Assembly (NCBI GenBank): GCA_019915015.1
Contig: JAHBBC010000008.1
Location: 1,178,001-1,242,000, forward strand
Direction of reading: 5' to 3'
DNA length: 64,000 nt
Source of the DNA: Auriscalpium vulgare
Lineage: Eukaryota > Basidiomycota > Agaricomycetes > Russulales > Auriscalpiaceae
Shown: one piece after another, positions 23,062 to 34,158 of the stretch
Layout: each line of letters opens with the position of its first letter
Numbering within the stretch: position 1 is the first letter of the stretch
Notes under the pieces: generated by a model
Seen by the model: only the letters and a program-made list of their open reading frames with translations
Told to the model about the DNA's origin: nothing
Databases searched by the model: none
Program-made: the position numbers and the translations under genes

Positions 23062-24979
23062 CTACAATATATTGATATCTGGAAATTCAGCGCGGAGGCA
23101 AGTTAGATCTTCGAGGCTGACATTGCTGCAGTCCTCGAGGCTCAGCTCCCGCAGTGACCGCCCCACCAGCGCGCGTGGCAGGAGCCACTGAAACAGAATG
23201 TCACTCAGCCTGATGCCGCGCTTTCCAAATTTGCCGTCCGGTAATGAGACATCTTTGCCAAAGTCGACTTTCCGCAATTTGAGCACGGATAACGCGGGGA
23301 CACAGGACGCTGAGGGACAAGTCGGGTGTAAGTGTGCGGCAACCTCAGCGTTGTCAAGTGCAAAGCTTACCGTGTGTCACAATTGTCGAGCTGGATGGAC
23401 CGCCGAGTACAGTGCAGAGCCCTACTGCGGAGGCAGCTCCAGCAGTTTCGATGCTCTGCAACGACGGGGTGAGCGCCAGTACCGCTTTCCACGTATTCTC
23501 ATCGTAATGCATATCCATCAGAGCGATCTCGCGCAAGTGAACCGATGAGAACACCCGCAACATCCCCAACCTTAGTGCTCCGTCGGTCCATGTATGGCTT
23601 GCCCGATTCGTAAACATCAGCGTCACTTGCGGACTGTAGCTCCGCGGCGCTCCTCTCCAGGCAAGCACTTTCATGTTGAAATTGGATGCGTCTGGCACGA
23701 TGCAAGTGAAGATCAGCTTTGTGATGGCTGTGTCGCTACCGTTGGTACTGTGGAAGAACGACTGTAGGGCTGCAAAGATCTTGGTAGACGATGTGGCGGA
23801 GTCCTGCAACTTTTGAGAGAATTTTATATACACTGAAGTTGATGGTAAAATTTCTACGTGCTCCAGGAAGCGCGGAGCGGCACCGGTGTCGAGGTCGAGA
23901 TTGATGCAAGTGACCCGGGGAAGCTGGACAGTATCAAGAGTGCCGTCATCTGTCGTTCCGCGTGCTCCAATCGCCAGTGTGAGTTTCTCGAGGGATGTCA
24001 TCTTCCGCAATGCATTGAGAACTTCTTCTAGTCGGCCTGGGAAGCCAACGGGATTATTATAGCGTTGACCCTCAATCTCCAGACTGGTGAGTTGCGCTAA
24101 GCACGGGGCGTCCCAAGGAAAGTTGGTGAACTTTTCCGGCATAGTGACGCGCAGCTCCTGAAGGACGGGAGTATAATTGACGGCAAGGATACTGGGTGTC
24201 TTGCGCACGTCGCGTGGCAATTCGAGGTCAAGCCTGGTCAAAATGGGACAGGCTCCAGAAAGCTTCAATTCGTCGCTTTGATACCGAGCAATTATGTGAA
24301 GGCTTCTGGTGCGATGGAGATTTCTGTGTATTATCGTCAAGCCTTCCCCGTCGCCCGTTCTACTATCTGAGTAGATCTCTGCGATAACGTCGAGAGGTGC
24401 GGGCTTGGAACGCGTGATCATGGCGGACATCAAGTCGTAGTGAAGTGGAATGACGAGTGTCGACCAAAGGAGAGAGCATCCGAGTGCGACTCGCCTCCAC
24501 ACGCGGCACACATGCGTGACTGCCGGTATCCAGCCCAAGTCGCCAATGTCCAACGGAAATAGGGTAGCGACGCGCTTGAATATTATCTGGAGTATCTCTG
24601 GGGAAAGACGGACGGCCGGGATGAAGGAATTGCGCTGGGCGTTGGCATTGCGCAAAGCAATGTGAATGGTATCTTGGTAAGGGTCGATGTGTTTCTCGAT
24701 ATCGCGCATGGCGCGATGCAGTGCGTCCTTTTCGCAAACAATGGTATCCATGGTCTTCTGTAAGATAGCCACACGCTCCTCCGCGTCGTGCAGGTTGGAT
24801 GGGTCGTCTTCGTGAATGCGTGGAGGGACATTCGGGAGTTGCTGTGATCGCGAGCTCGCTACATCCGCCCAGTACATTTTACCATCACTAGCATTGTCTA
24901 GTCTAACGCAAGCGAAGATTAGCCGGGGTACGGTATACAGAAAATACACGTACAAATTTTTAGTGGGCTCCACAGACAT
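23062..24979 (-). CDS. F-box-like protein
   Basis: Exons 24979-24954, 24902-23371 and 23309-23062 give an exact frame of 601 residues. As in the other members, exon 1 is tiny (MSVEPTKNL) and exon 2 soon reads YWADV. The F-box-like core is VRLSPEILQIIFKRVATLF followed by LGWIPAVTHVCRVWRRVALG. The C-terminal exon carries LKLRKVDFG and SLRELSLEDCSNVS, a leucine-rich repeat-like ending. No acidic tail. More diverged from the pair at 20133 and 59740 than those are from each other. The 346-bp gap to the convergent gene at 20133-22715 holds nothing else. Confidence 0.85.
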
Positions 24980-25620
24980 CTGAGCTGCGCGCGGTTCCTA
25001 AAGCACAACAAATTCAATGTTAGCGTGAGGGCGAAGAAATCGGTCAAGGCTGTAAGAGACCCACCTGAGTAAAGGGCGTCGTGCTTTATATTCTCTCCCA
25101 GGCCCTGCGCCACCGAAAGCGTGTATTGTACCGTGAAGGGAACAAAAGAATTCCAATGGATCTTGCGAATACGATGTTCCGAGTACGAAGATGGGGATCA
25201 GGCGCTCCCTTTCCATTTTGATGCCCTTATTGTTAGTAGTCTCGTCGTTTTGTAATTGTGCCATCGTGCCACCGTGCCGCGGCGCAGCTACGTGGCGTGT
25301 AAATCTTACTTACGTGGCCTAGTGACATGGCGGCGTTGTCGTGACGCGGCCCTGGGCCGAGGGATATTCTGCTCGCCGGCGGTGTGGCAACACATATTCA
25401 CGGGACATTCCCCTAAAATCTTTGCGGCCAGCCTGAACGGGTTTTCCCAACAATTGGGCAGGTGCACAGTCATTGTGAGATATGGTCGCATAGCAGTCAC
25501 ATCATAATGTAGCTATGCGACGATGTAGCCTGCCTGCAGCAGCGCCGAATCAGCATGTGGGATTACATGTCACATGTATTTACATACCATATATTTAGAT
25601 CTATTTTTCTATCAGAAATT
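24980..25620. other. intergenic, no gene seen
   Basis: Upstream region of the F-box gene at 24979 and downstream region of the thioesterase gene. No motif or frame could be supported. Confidence 0.5.
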
Positions 25621-26604
25621 TTATGACCCGAGTGGCGTCATTTGTGGGATGACGCGCTTCATCCATCCCCGCAAATCGTCCAGCTCGCGATCGTCCACGG
25701 CGTGCACGAGCCCGCGGTACTCGTTGAACGCAATGCCCCGCAGGTCGGCGCTCTGCAGCGTCGTTGTCGGCACACCAAGCTCGTCCCGCAGGAACGCGGC
25801 CGAGCTCACGCCAAGCTCGAACGGTATGAGCGGGTCGCGCGTACCGTGGCCCCAGAAAACAGGCAGTGTCGTCGCGTGCTCGGAGCGCATCTACGTGCTG
25901 ACGGTAAGTGGATGTCCTAAGGAAGAGACTGATGCTGGGCTGGGTGGACGCACCTGCCGCAGCTTGGCCCGCAGCAGCGCACGCGCGCTGAGCCCAGCGA
26001 CGCCTGCGTACTTGGGCGCGCTCGTCATGCCCGCAAGGATGCTCATCCCGCCGCCCTGGCTGAAGCCCGCGATGACGATACGCTCGGATGGGATGCCCGC
26101 GGCGACTTCTGCGGCCGCGAACGCGTCGATGGAGCGCAGGCTGCGCAGCATGCCAGCCTCGTCCTCTTCGGTGTTGAAGTCAAAGGACAGGATGTCAAAC
26201 CTGGAGGCAATTAGTGAGGCGGATATGTCGGGAGACGCAGGGTGGACGCACCACGCCGGCATGACGGCGCCACCGTTGGCTGTGACCGGAAGAAGGGGGC
26301 TGAGGGGCCGACGTTGTGGCAAAGGCTGTATATGTTAAGTATGAGCGGTAGACATACGATTGAGGTAGCACCCATTTGACATGTTGCAACTCTGGATCCC
26401 CTTGAAAGCTCGTCACAATGGGCCCCCAATTGGACGGGCTGCCGCCGAGGCCCTGCTCGTCGATCGGTCTCTCCTCCGCGCAGATATGGGCTGGATACAG
26501 ACGTGGATAAGAATGACGGTGGCTGTATGCGTGGCGATGGACTCGATGGCGAACGGTGCTGGCTGGGCGACGACGGATGCACTGGCGGCGTCCGAGTCCA
26601 CCAT
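25621..26604 (-). CDS. acyl-protein thioesterase / lysophospholipase, alpha-beta hydrolase
   Basis: Cytosolic serine hydrolase of the APT1 (phospholipase/carboxylesterase) family, which removes palmitate from S-acylated proteins. Exons 26604-26503, 26452-26358, 26299-26252, 26200-25954 and 25890-25621 give an exact 253-residue frame, the usual family length. Landmarks: ILIHGLGGSPSNWGPIV (oxyanion-hole region), PVTANGGAVMPAWFDI, the nucleophile motif GFSQGGGM, the acid motif HGTRDPLIPF, and a C-terminal LVHAVDDRELDDLRGWMKRV with the catalytic His. In many family members the residues before that His read GLGH; here they read GLVH. The only clearly conserved single-copy type gene in the window. 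The frame is intact. Confidence 0.9.
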
Positions 26605-27032
26605 GATGGCAGTTTCCGGAAGAGTTGACCGGAGCCGAGAAGCCGCCCGGACTTCCGCATTCGCACGCCCGCCACTGGCTTGCAAAACATACGGCCTTCA
26701 ATTTGGCTGCAGCGAGAGAGTTGCGTGTGATCCTTTGGAGAGAGCGATGACATTGAAAGGTAAGCATACACTCTTCTGTGACACACCAGGGCAGCCCATA
26801 ATACGCAATGGCACACCGCTCTTCAGAATCTTGTCGCAGATCAGCAGATGTACACCCGCATTTCAGCAATGCGCGCGTACCTTCACCGGGGTCCGCACTC
26901 GCCAGAATCATGGAAAGCTCCGGCACAGTAGACTCGTAACCAGCCGTACTGACGACGATGTTGAGATGGGGAGGAACTGGCGACAACACCCTCCCCATCT
27001 CGTTGTCGCCGACAGACGGTCACCGGTCTACC

Positions 27033-28020
27033 GGCACAGCGTTGGGCAAAGCTATGGTACGCCCGAAGCAACAGATTGTCTCCAACGTGTTACACACGCG
27101 ACCATGGCTCGCGCGGAAGCTCGTGGTCCGCAGGCTCAGCGTCGGGGGCACTGATACCACTCAATGAGCACCCCGCGAGGTTCTGGACTCCAGAGGGAGA
27201 CAAACCGTGCGTTGAAGCAGGGGATGCCAGATGATGGAGGGATATCGATGGCAAAAAATGCTGTAAAGGACGGTCGAGCGCGCGTCAAGAAGGTAGGTCG
27301 GAAGGACAGTTTACTATGACGCACGGGATCTGCCCGCTATTTCCGCCTGCATTCGCACGAAACGCTGCAAGCGCCTTCCGTCCATCGCTCTCGGGACCAA
27401 GCCGTCGGTATGTGCACATCCGTGGACTGTCGCTGTCGAAGCCTGCTGTGACAGATATCCCGGGTACAGCAGTGGCACGATGTTGTCGATTATCGAGGTA
27501 CTTAGTTGCCTAGATCGAGCTCGGGGACAGGTGACGACGGGAGCTAACCCGATACGACTTCAAGCGAGAGAGAGCTAGCTATTTTATGCATGACAGAACG
27601 CGCGTCAGTCTGGTCACCGGAGAATATGCTTCAGAATAGCTAACCCATAATGTCTACAGCCAACTGCTGCGCGCCAGATACGGTGCGCTGAAATGACATT
27701 CGGACGAGACACGCTCATTCCTTTCGAGCTCATCCAACGTCGTGGGATCCTCCATCTCCGCAGCGACCAGCCGGTGTTGGATACCTATTAGGTTCCCGAT
27801 AAAGTTTGGCGCAGTGGTCAGCGCGTGCCCAGCAGGATATTGCGGCAAAATCAGGCATGTACCTTCCCACATGGGCGTGGGGGTATTCATTGTCTTTGAG
27901 ACCAACCGCGGTCTAAAGGACGACGCGGGATGCATGGTTTCTAGTGGCCATTGTCGATCCTGCGCGCTGTGGCCAATACCCTGGGATCGTATGACACGTA
28001 CCTTCTTTGGTCCTGTAGTC
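27033..28020. repeat. segmental duplication, copy 1
   Basis: Aligns almost end to end with 29752-30755. Shared landmarks in order: ccggcacagcgtt, cacacgcgaccatggctcgc, gcaggctcagcgtcggggg, aaaaaatgctgta, gagctcggggacaggtgacg, gtctggtcaccggagaatat, tgctgcgcgccagatacggt and ggtcctgtag. On the minus strand short frames (HALTTAPNFIGNLIGIQ) look like the end of a decayed multi-pass membrane gene. No intact gene in either copy. Confidence 0.8.
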
Positions 28021-28499
28021 GACCTTCTTCACACCATCGAATCCTCCGCTTCGGGTTCGCCACGACATTCCAAAGGCCCAGTATGCGCTCTTCTGTGACA
28101 CACCAACGCAACCAATCACGCGCAATGGCACACCGGTCTTTTAGTTGATGCCACCTTCCCCCAGATCGTGACGACGCGGCTCTAATGCGACATGCGTGGT
28201 GTTCTAAATCCAGTGGTATCATGGGGCGCACAGCGCCTGGGTGACAATCTGCGGGGGCCAACGCTTGGCGTCACGACGTGTCCGAGAGGGTCCTGAGACT
28301 GGGTGGTAGGCTCTGCACATCTTGCGGCGCACGATGCCACGCGCATACAGTGAGTCAACCAGATTTAATTTGGCGAGCGCAGGCCATTGATTTCGTGTCT
28401 TTAGCGCCGTGTGCGTCAGTCTCCAATAAGCGCAAAATATGTCTCGGGACAGCTCACCCTATGGACGTCGTAATACGGGCGATCGCGAAGCGATAAGGC

Positions 28500-28745
28500 G
28501 CTTATCGCGCAAGACCGCTTCAGACCGACACGTGTCCTCAACATGTCCGACTCGCGCGACCTTCCCGCTATTCCGCATCCCAAGTCCTAAAACCTAGAGA
28601 GCCCAGCCCGTTGCCTATGCCCGCCAATATCTCGCGCTTATTTACTTCCCACTCGCGACCGTTTGGCACCCACTCTCTCAGCCTGCTCATCATCGTGGCC
28701 TTTTCCGCCTCCACACTGTGTAGCATTCCGCTTAGTGGAACCTCG
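28500..28745. repeat. leader-like repeat, copy 1 of 3
   Basis: Shares blocks with 31300-31560 and 56140-56360: a cgcgcaagaccgct block (copies 1 and 2), then a ctgctcatcat..ttttcc.ctccacactgtg block. Probably the 5' part of a duplicated and decayed gene. Confidence 0.45.
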
Positions 28746-28806
28746 TGCACTAACATCAATTGCCGTAGAAGTTTATGGATCTTCTGGTAAAACTGAGCAG
28801 CGATCC

Positions 28807-29632
28807 CTAGGACCCGGGCCCATCACCTAACAAAAAGGTAGCGGGAATTAACGCAACAGCAACTAATGCCGCTGAGCATTCGATGAACCACTCCATGTAA
28901 GAGGGACTAGAATAGACGATCACTGCGTGGCGTTAGTAGTGGCTGGTGCAAACATGAGGTTAAACGCACGATATCTCCACAATCTCGGTCCCCCGCATGC
29001 GAGGAAAATCATGCAATTCATCTGAAAAGGATGGAGACGTGACTCAGCGGTGTGTGAAGACAGCAGATACAGCAATCACATACCACAACAACGCTAAACA
29101 TGAACAGTAGGAGAGAAAAAATGATGGAGAGAAAATTCCCCATCTCAGACTGACCGAAAACACGCCATGTCACGGCAACTGCTGCAGACTGCAAAGCCAA
29201 ATATTGGGCAACTGAAAAGAAAACACATTTCAGTTCAAAAAGCGTCGCGGAAGAAATATTTAAATACTTCTCATCATAAGCCGCACGCAGAACCCAAAAA
29301 GACTGGAGTAGTCTTTGTGGAACAGCCATCTGAGCACGGGAGGCTCCACGGCTTCGTACAGACCGAGCCAGTACAGACTGCCCGAGCCAATTTGTCACCC
29401 AAGACCCACGGAAAATGACCACGAGAACTCACATGCAACCGATGAGCACACCAAACACCCACTCAAGCGTTGTAGGCGCCACGCTCTGGCCCTGGTACGA
29501 GAGCACCGCTTTCGAGATACCGAAGGCAGCGACAAGCGCCGTGTTGAGCAGGCGGAAGCCGGTGACCTTGATCAGCAAGGGCGGCGCCGTCGGCGACTCG
29601 GACTGCTGCTGCGGGACATCGTTGGTCGACAT
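28807..29632 (-). CDS. multi-pass membrane protein, divergent family copy D
   Basis: Most divergent of the four family members but with the same exon plan. Exon 1 (from 29632, [10 protein letters not shown]) has [21 protein letters not shown] and [13 protein letters not shown]. Exon 2 has [19 protein letters not shown]. Exon 3 departs from the others ([20 protein letters not shown], then a long hydrophobic [10 protein letters not shown]). The short exon 4 is [15 protein letters not shown]. Exon 5 ends FLLGDGPGS at a TAG at 28807-28809. The frame is open across all five exons by splice logic. It sits between the two copies of the ~1 kb segmental duplication. Function unknown. Confidence 0.7.
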
Positions 29633-29751
29633 ATCATGAGGGCAAATGCAAAGGGCGTTTTAGAGCGCCCACTAACCTCATATACCATCGGCCTGGGAAA
29701 CTTTATGTAAACCGTACGCCTTGGGCTGCCCTCGGCGGGATGCCGGGCAGC

Positions 29752-30755
29752 GCCGGCACAGCGTTAGGCGAGGTACGCGAGGAAGAAGCGTGGGCAGCGC
29801 CCAGCTATAGAACACGCCCGAAGCGACAGATCGTCTCCGACGCGTTGCACACGCGACCATGGCTCGCGCGGAAGTCCGCAGGCTCAGCGTCGGGGGCACT
29901 GCTGCCACTCGATCAGCACCGCGCGAGGTTCCGGACCGCAGAAGGAGACGGACCGTGCATTGAAACGGGAGATACCAGATGACGGAGGAGTATCAATGGC
30001 AAAAAATGCTGTAGAAGACGTTCAAAAGCGCGTCAGGAAGGCAGAATCGAAGGACAGCGTAAAAGGACGCATCGGATCTGCTCGTTATTTTTATTGCAAG
30101 TGCCTTCCGTCCATCGCTCTCGGGTCCAGGCCGTCGGTTTGAGCGCAGGCATGGACTGTCGCTGTAGAGGCCTGCCGTGTCCGAAATCCGGGGTACAACA
30201 AGTGCACGATGGTGTCGATTATCGAGGTAGTTGCCTAGATCGAGCTCGGGGACAGGTGACGACGGGAGCTAACCCGATACGACTTCAAGCCAGAGAGAGC
30301 TAGCTATATCATGCCTGAGCCAACGCGCATCAGTCTGGTCACCGGAGAATATGCCTCCGAATAGCTAACCCATGATTTCTACCGCAACTGCTGCGCGCCA
30401 GATACGGTGCGCTGACAGGACAGTCAGACAAAAGACACGCTTTGCTTCCGCAGTCGAGCTCACCTTACGCCGTGGAATCCTCAGCTCGGCAGCGACCAGT
30501 CGATATTGGATACCTATCAGGTTCCCGATAGATTTTGGCGCAGTGGTCAGCGCGTGCGCAGCAGGATATAGTGGCAGAATCAGGCATGTGCCTTACCATG
30601 TACGTTCGCACATGGGCGCGGATGTATTCCTTGTCTTTCAGACCAATCGCGGTCAAACGGACGAATGCATGGTGTCTAGAGACCATTATCGATCCTGCGC
30701 GCTGCGTCCAGTAAGCTGGGATCGTATCGCACGTACCTTTTTTGGTCCTGTAGCT
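29752..30755. repeat. segmental duplication, copy 2
   Basis: Partner of 27033-28020, direct orientation, with the landmarks listed there in the same order. The central part (about 30200-30390 against 27480-27680) is the best conserved. Each copy has private small indels. Confidence 0.8.
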
Positions 30756-32386
30756 GGACCAGTACAGCTGAGATGGTAGTCAGCTCGCTGCGGTCGCAAT
30801 TGGAAAGCAAGAAAGTGCCTGCATATCAGTGCAGATGGGACGTCTAGCTTGGGCCCACGCCGTTGCCCTGACATGCTGTGACCGCGACGTCCAGCATCCA
30901 GGCATATTTCACTTTGGCCTATGCCTGAGATTCTGTGGGCCGATGAATGGAAAAGACTATCAGAACGGCCAGCAGAAGAGCGATGACGTGGCGCACCTGG
31001 ACATGCAGCACCCACGCGGCCCAGCCCCGCTGCGCTACCCACTGATCGTCTCTTTGGTATCATGTGCGATACATGGACGCTATACTGAGATTGGTCCACG
31101 AGGCTTGAGCGGAAGACCGCCGTTGCGTTGAAGGCCGGGGCGACGCGCTCGAGCGCTGGAGATCTGTGCAGTCCTCCTATTACTCTGAGTTACAGAGAAG
31201 ACAAACAGACAGACCGCTTGCTCAGTCTATGGCGATCTCGCGGGCTGCAGCCGGCTTATACGCGGATGGTGGTAGCAAGCGAGAAGGGCTTGTCGCGCAA
31301 GACCGCTCGTACGAGGACACGTGCCTTCGACGCGTCCGACGCGACCTGCCCACTATTTGGCTTCCCACATCGAACCAAACATCCTCGGGCATATAAAGCC
31401 TCGCGCGTCTCCCACGTCTGCCAATTCCCACGCATTTCCATCTTCCCACTCGCCACCATGCCCACGTCGCCCTCTCGAGCTCAGCCCGCTCCTCATCATG
31501 GCCATTTTCTCCCTCCCCACTGTGCGCGTCCTGTGCGTCCCGCTTTGCGGATTCTAGTGAGCCTCATTCACTGCCCTGACTTGGCGTGGCTCAGCGCGCC
31601 GCCCGGCTGCCCGCTTAGTAGACCGCCTGTTCTCCCGACTCAGGACCAACCACCGGCAACCAGTAGAGGTACACTGTACGCACACAGATCTGTCTCCGGT
31701 TCATCTCTGCTCGACGCGCTGACCTGCATATCGCAATCGTCTCAAATAGCCTGGAAGCCTAGGCTGAGAAGATGGCACGACGAAACAAGCGGATGTTTCG
31801 ACTCCACTACGTAGGTATCTCCCCTCCAGTCGCTTCCGGTTCAATCTGACCGACGTATTGCTTTGATCAGATGCAGGAGATCGGAACCGGGTACTCTCGC
31901 ATCATCGTGTTTTGCTTCCATAAGTTTCTGTACTCCCTGATTTTCCTTGCTCAGCGGCGTCGCAATTTCCGTGCAGTATGAATTCCAGCCTCCGCGACAT
32001 GCTCGAATATCATACGCTGTAGTCGATTCGACCAGTCATAAGTAATAACGAAGCGCGTCAGGAAGCCAATAGCCGGTACACACGCCTCGTATGTCAACTC
32101 CACGGGGCATCAGCGACAGCCTGGCGTGAGGCTATCAGTGTCCGGTGACCGTCGCCATGCAGTGCACTCGGAGCAACCACACAGCTCGCATTGTGTCCTG
32201 ACGATGCCTCCAACAGACAATGCTGGACTACGGGCCACGTGTATGCGTTGGGGCGGCGGTGTATGTGCATGGCGGGAAAGACGACACGTCGACAGCCTGG
32301 TTAGGGCGTACCTATCACCAGACGACATCAAAAGAAGCGTACTCAAGGAAGCGCACCTGCGATAAAATCATAGGAAAGACCTGCAT
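30756..32386. other. no intact gene; decayed membrane-gene piece and leader-like repeat
   Basis: On the minus strand near 30830-31020 a hydrophobic stretch (HVIALLLAVLIVF) preceded by AAWVLHVQVR resembles one helix of a fungal multi-pass membrane protein, without a supporting gene. 31300-31560 is the second copy of the leader-like repeat. The plus-strand frame at 31128-31814 is Pro/Arg/Ser-rich and motif-free. Confidence 0.4.
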
Positions 32387-32401
32387 ACAAGCAGATCGGG
32401 A
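32387..32401 (+). repeat. LINE target-site duplication, left copy
   Basis: ACAAGCAGATCGGGA, identical to 55788-55802 beyond the LINE poly(A) tail. Length and position fit target-primed reverse transcription. Confidence 0.95.
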
Positions 32402-32573
32402 GTAGCTTCTTTTCTTCGTACCACCATCAAGGACCGGTGGCACCCCTGGGACCCCGACACCCCAGGCGACCTCAAGACCCTTCTCCGCCTGGACTCAGGC
32501 CTTCATATCTCTAGTAATACACCGTAGGACGTAGCTCGGGCCAGTAGCGAAGCCTTCGAGAAGAAGCGAAGAC

Positions 32574-32708
32574 ATGGCGATGCCAGGAGGCCGCGCTGGA
32601 GCCGCCGTGACGCGCCACGTGAGCGCGTCGCGCGGTACCACCCCCCTCTTGCAAGATGCCCCGGTCGAATTCTCCTACGAAAACTACAAAGACGCGCAAG
32701 CCTACCTC
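32574..32708 (+). pseudogene. LINE ORF1, 5' part
   Basis: First 45 codons of ORF1 (MAMPGGRAGAAVTRHV ... KDAQAYL). The ATG at 32574 is the first in frame after the leader. The frame runs into the CACTA end at 32709. It continues in phase at 40765 when the CACTA element and one CTC are removed. Confidence 0.85.
32706..32708 (+). repeat. CACTA target-site duplication, left CTC
   Basis: CTC directly before the CACTG terminus; the matching CTC is at 40762-40764. Three-base duplications are the rule for CACTA (CMC/EnSpm) elements. Confidence 0.9.
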
Positions 32709-32750
32709 CACTGCGTGTTGACCCCGGATTTGAGCCGGGTGAAGAATGGG
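32709..32750 (+). repeat. CACTA left terminal inverted repeat
   Basis: Matches the reverse complement of 40720-40761 at 41 of 42 positions (A/G difference at position 35). Holds an inner inverted repeat, CCCGG with CCGGG seven bases later. Just inside, 32748-32770 forms a GGGCGAAA / TTTCGCCC hairpin. Confidence 0.92.
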
Positions 32751-32770
32751 CGAAAAGCCACCTTTCGCCC

Positions 32771-34158
32771 GCTTTTGAACCATTCCGCCGAACCAACCAG
32801 CTCCCGCTCAAAAATGGGCGATCCGCCGAATTTCGACCAGTCTTCCCCCGGTGATCCCGCAAACCACCCGCGCCCAGATGGGTCCTAGCTGGCGTATAAT
32901 CCACCGGCTGCTGGGCATTATAACCCCTTATATTACAATATATGCTGCTACAGCTCATTATATCCGTATTTCCTAGCAGATAGCAAATATATAATCAGGC
33001 TATATAATACAGGTTGTGCTGCCCTTCAACGACCTCCCGGCGCCGCCTCGAGACGCTCGCAATGGTGAGAGAAGCGTGGATATCCGCCGCGGCCGCACGC
33101 AGGCCCCCCGCAATGCTCTCGAGAGGCAGATGATGACAGATTGATGGGGAGAGTAGTGCGGAAGGTGTCGTGTTGGGTGGGGCCGTAAAGGCGTGTTGAA
33201 TAGACGGCGCCGATGTCCGCAAGGTGCGTTGAGGTGTGCAACAATCTAGACAATGATGAGAACTTGTATAGTCTCCATGGAAACTGCATGGCGCACCTGC
33301 TACTATGGTCCCACCCGCATCTCCCTCGTGATGACCGTGGCCTTCCGCTTGCGTTGTGAGATGCGTGCCCGGGCATACTGAATCCTATGTCGGAGGGCCT
33401 GAGCGAGGAGATGCGGTGCGATGCAATATGAGACACCTACGAGAGAGCAGGTGCGTGTATGCGAGTGAAGCTGGCGGCTCGGAGGTAGCTGTATGGACAG
33501 GATTGATGTGCGGCAGAGGCGTGAGGCGGGAGGCGTGAGGCGTGAGGGAGTATGCAGGAGGAGAGAGGCGTGTGTTAGTCAGGTGTAGATGGCGAAACAA
33601 AATACACGGTACATACCGGGCGCATATATGCGTCAACATTCCTAACCCGAGTGTATAAGAGCGCAGCAGACACGTAGATTAGCACCTGGATGAACGGATA
33701 CAACTCGGATGTGATGACATACCTGCAGGGCTGCCCCGCTAGACTAATAGCATCCGACTGTCTTGGGAAGATGCGCGGTGTTGCCGGTACTACCATAAGG
33801 TGCATCAGTACATCTACATCGACATTGCCATCGAATTGAACACTTAACTGAGCTGTCGCTCAATCCGAGCGTACTAGAGGCCGACGAGAGAGGGAGAGGG
33901 CAAGTCTGGGGGACGATGGTGGAGGGCAAAGGCAAGACGCGTCGCGCCTGCAGGCTCACAGACCTTCCTAATCCGGACAACGTGTCACTGGGATCTGCAA
34001 TCAAGTCAAATTAAACTCTATGCTCGCTCGTGAACGCGTTTTCTCTCTTGTTTCTGCACTCAAAACACTACATTATACTGCTGGTACGTTCTCCAGAACT
34101 CGATACATTTTTCCTGTTCATGTAGCTCACTTTACAAGGGTCAGCGACGCTGTGGCAA
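32771..34158. other. CACTA left internal region, no gene recognised
   Basis: Includes a gcgtgagg-rich repeat near 33509-33546 and several minus-strand frames of 75-136 codons (33026-33436 and others) without motifs. The last part is presumably the promoter and leader of the gene starting at 34159. Origin of the 33.0-33.9 kb part is unclear; captured host sequence is possible. Confidence 0.4.
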
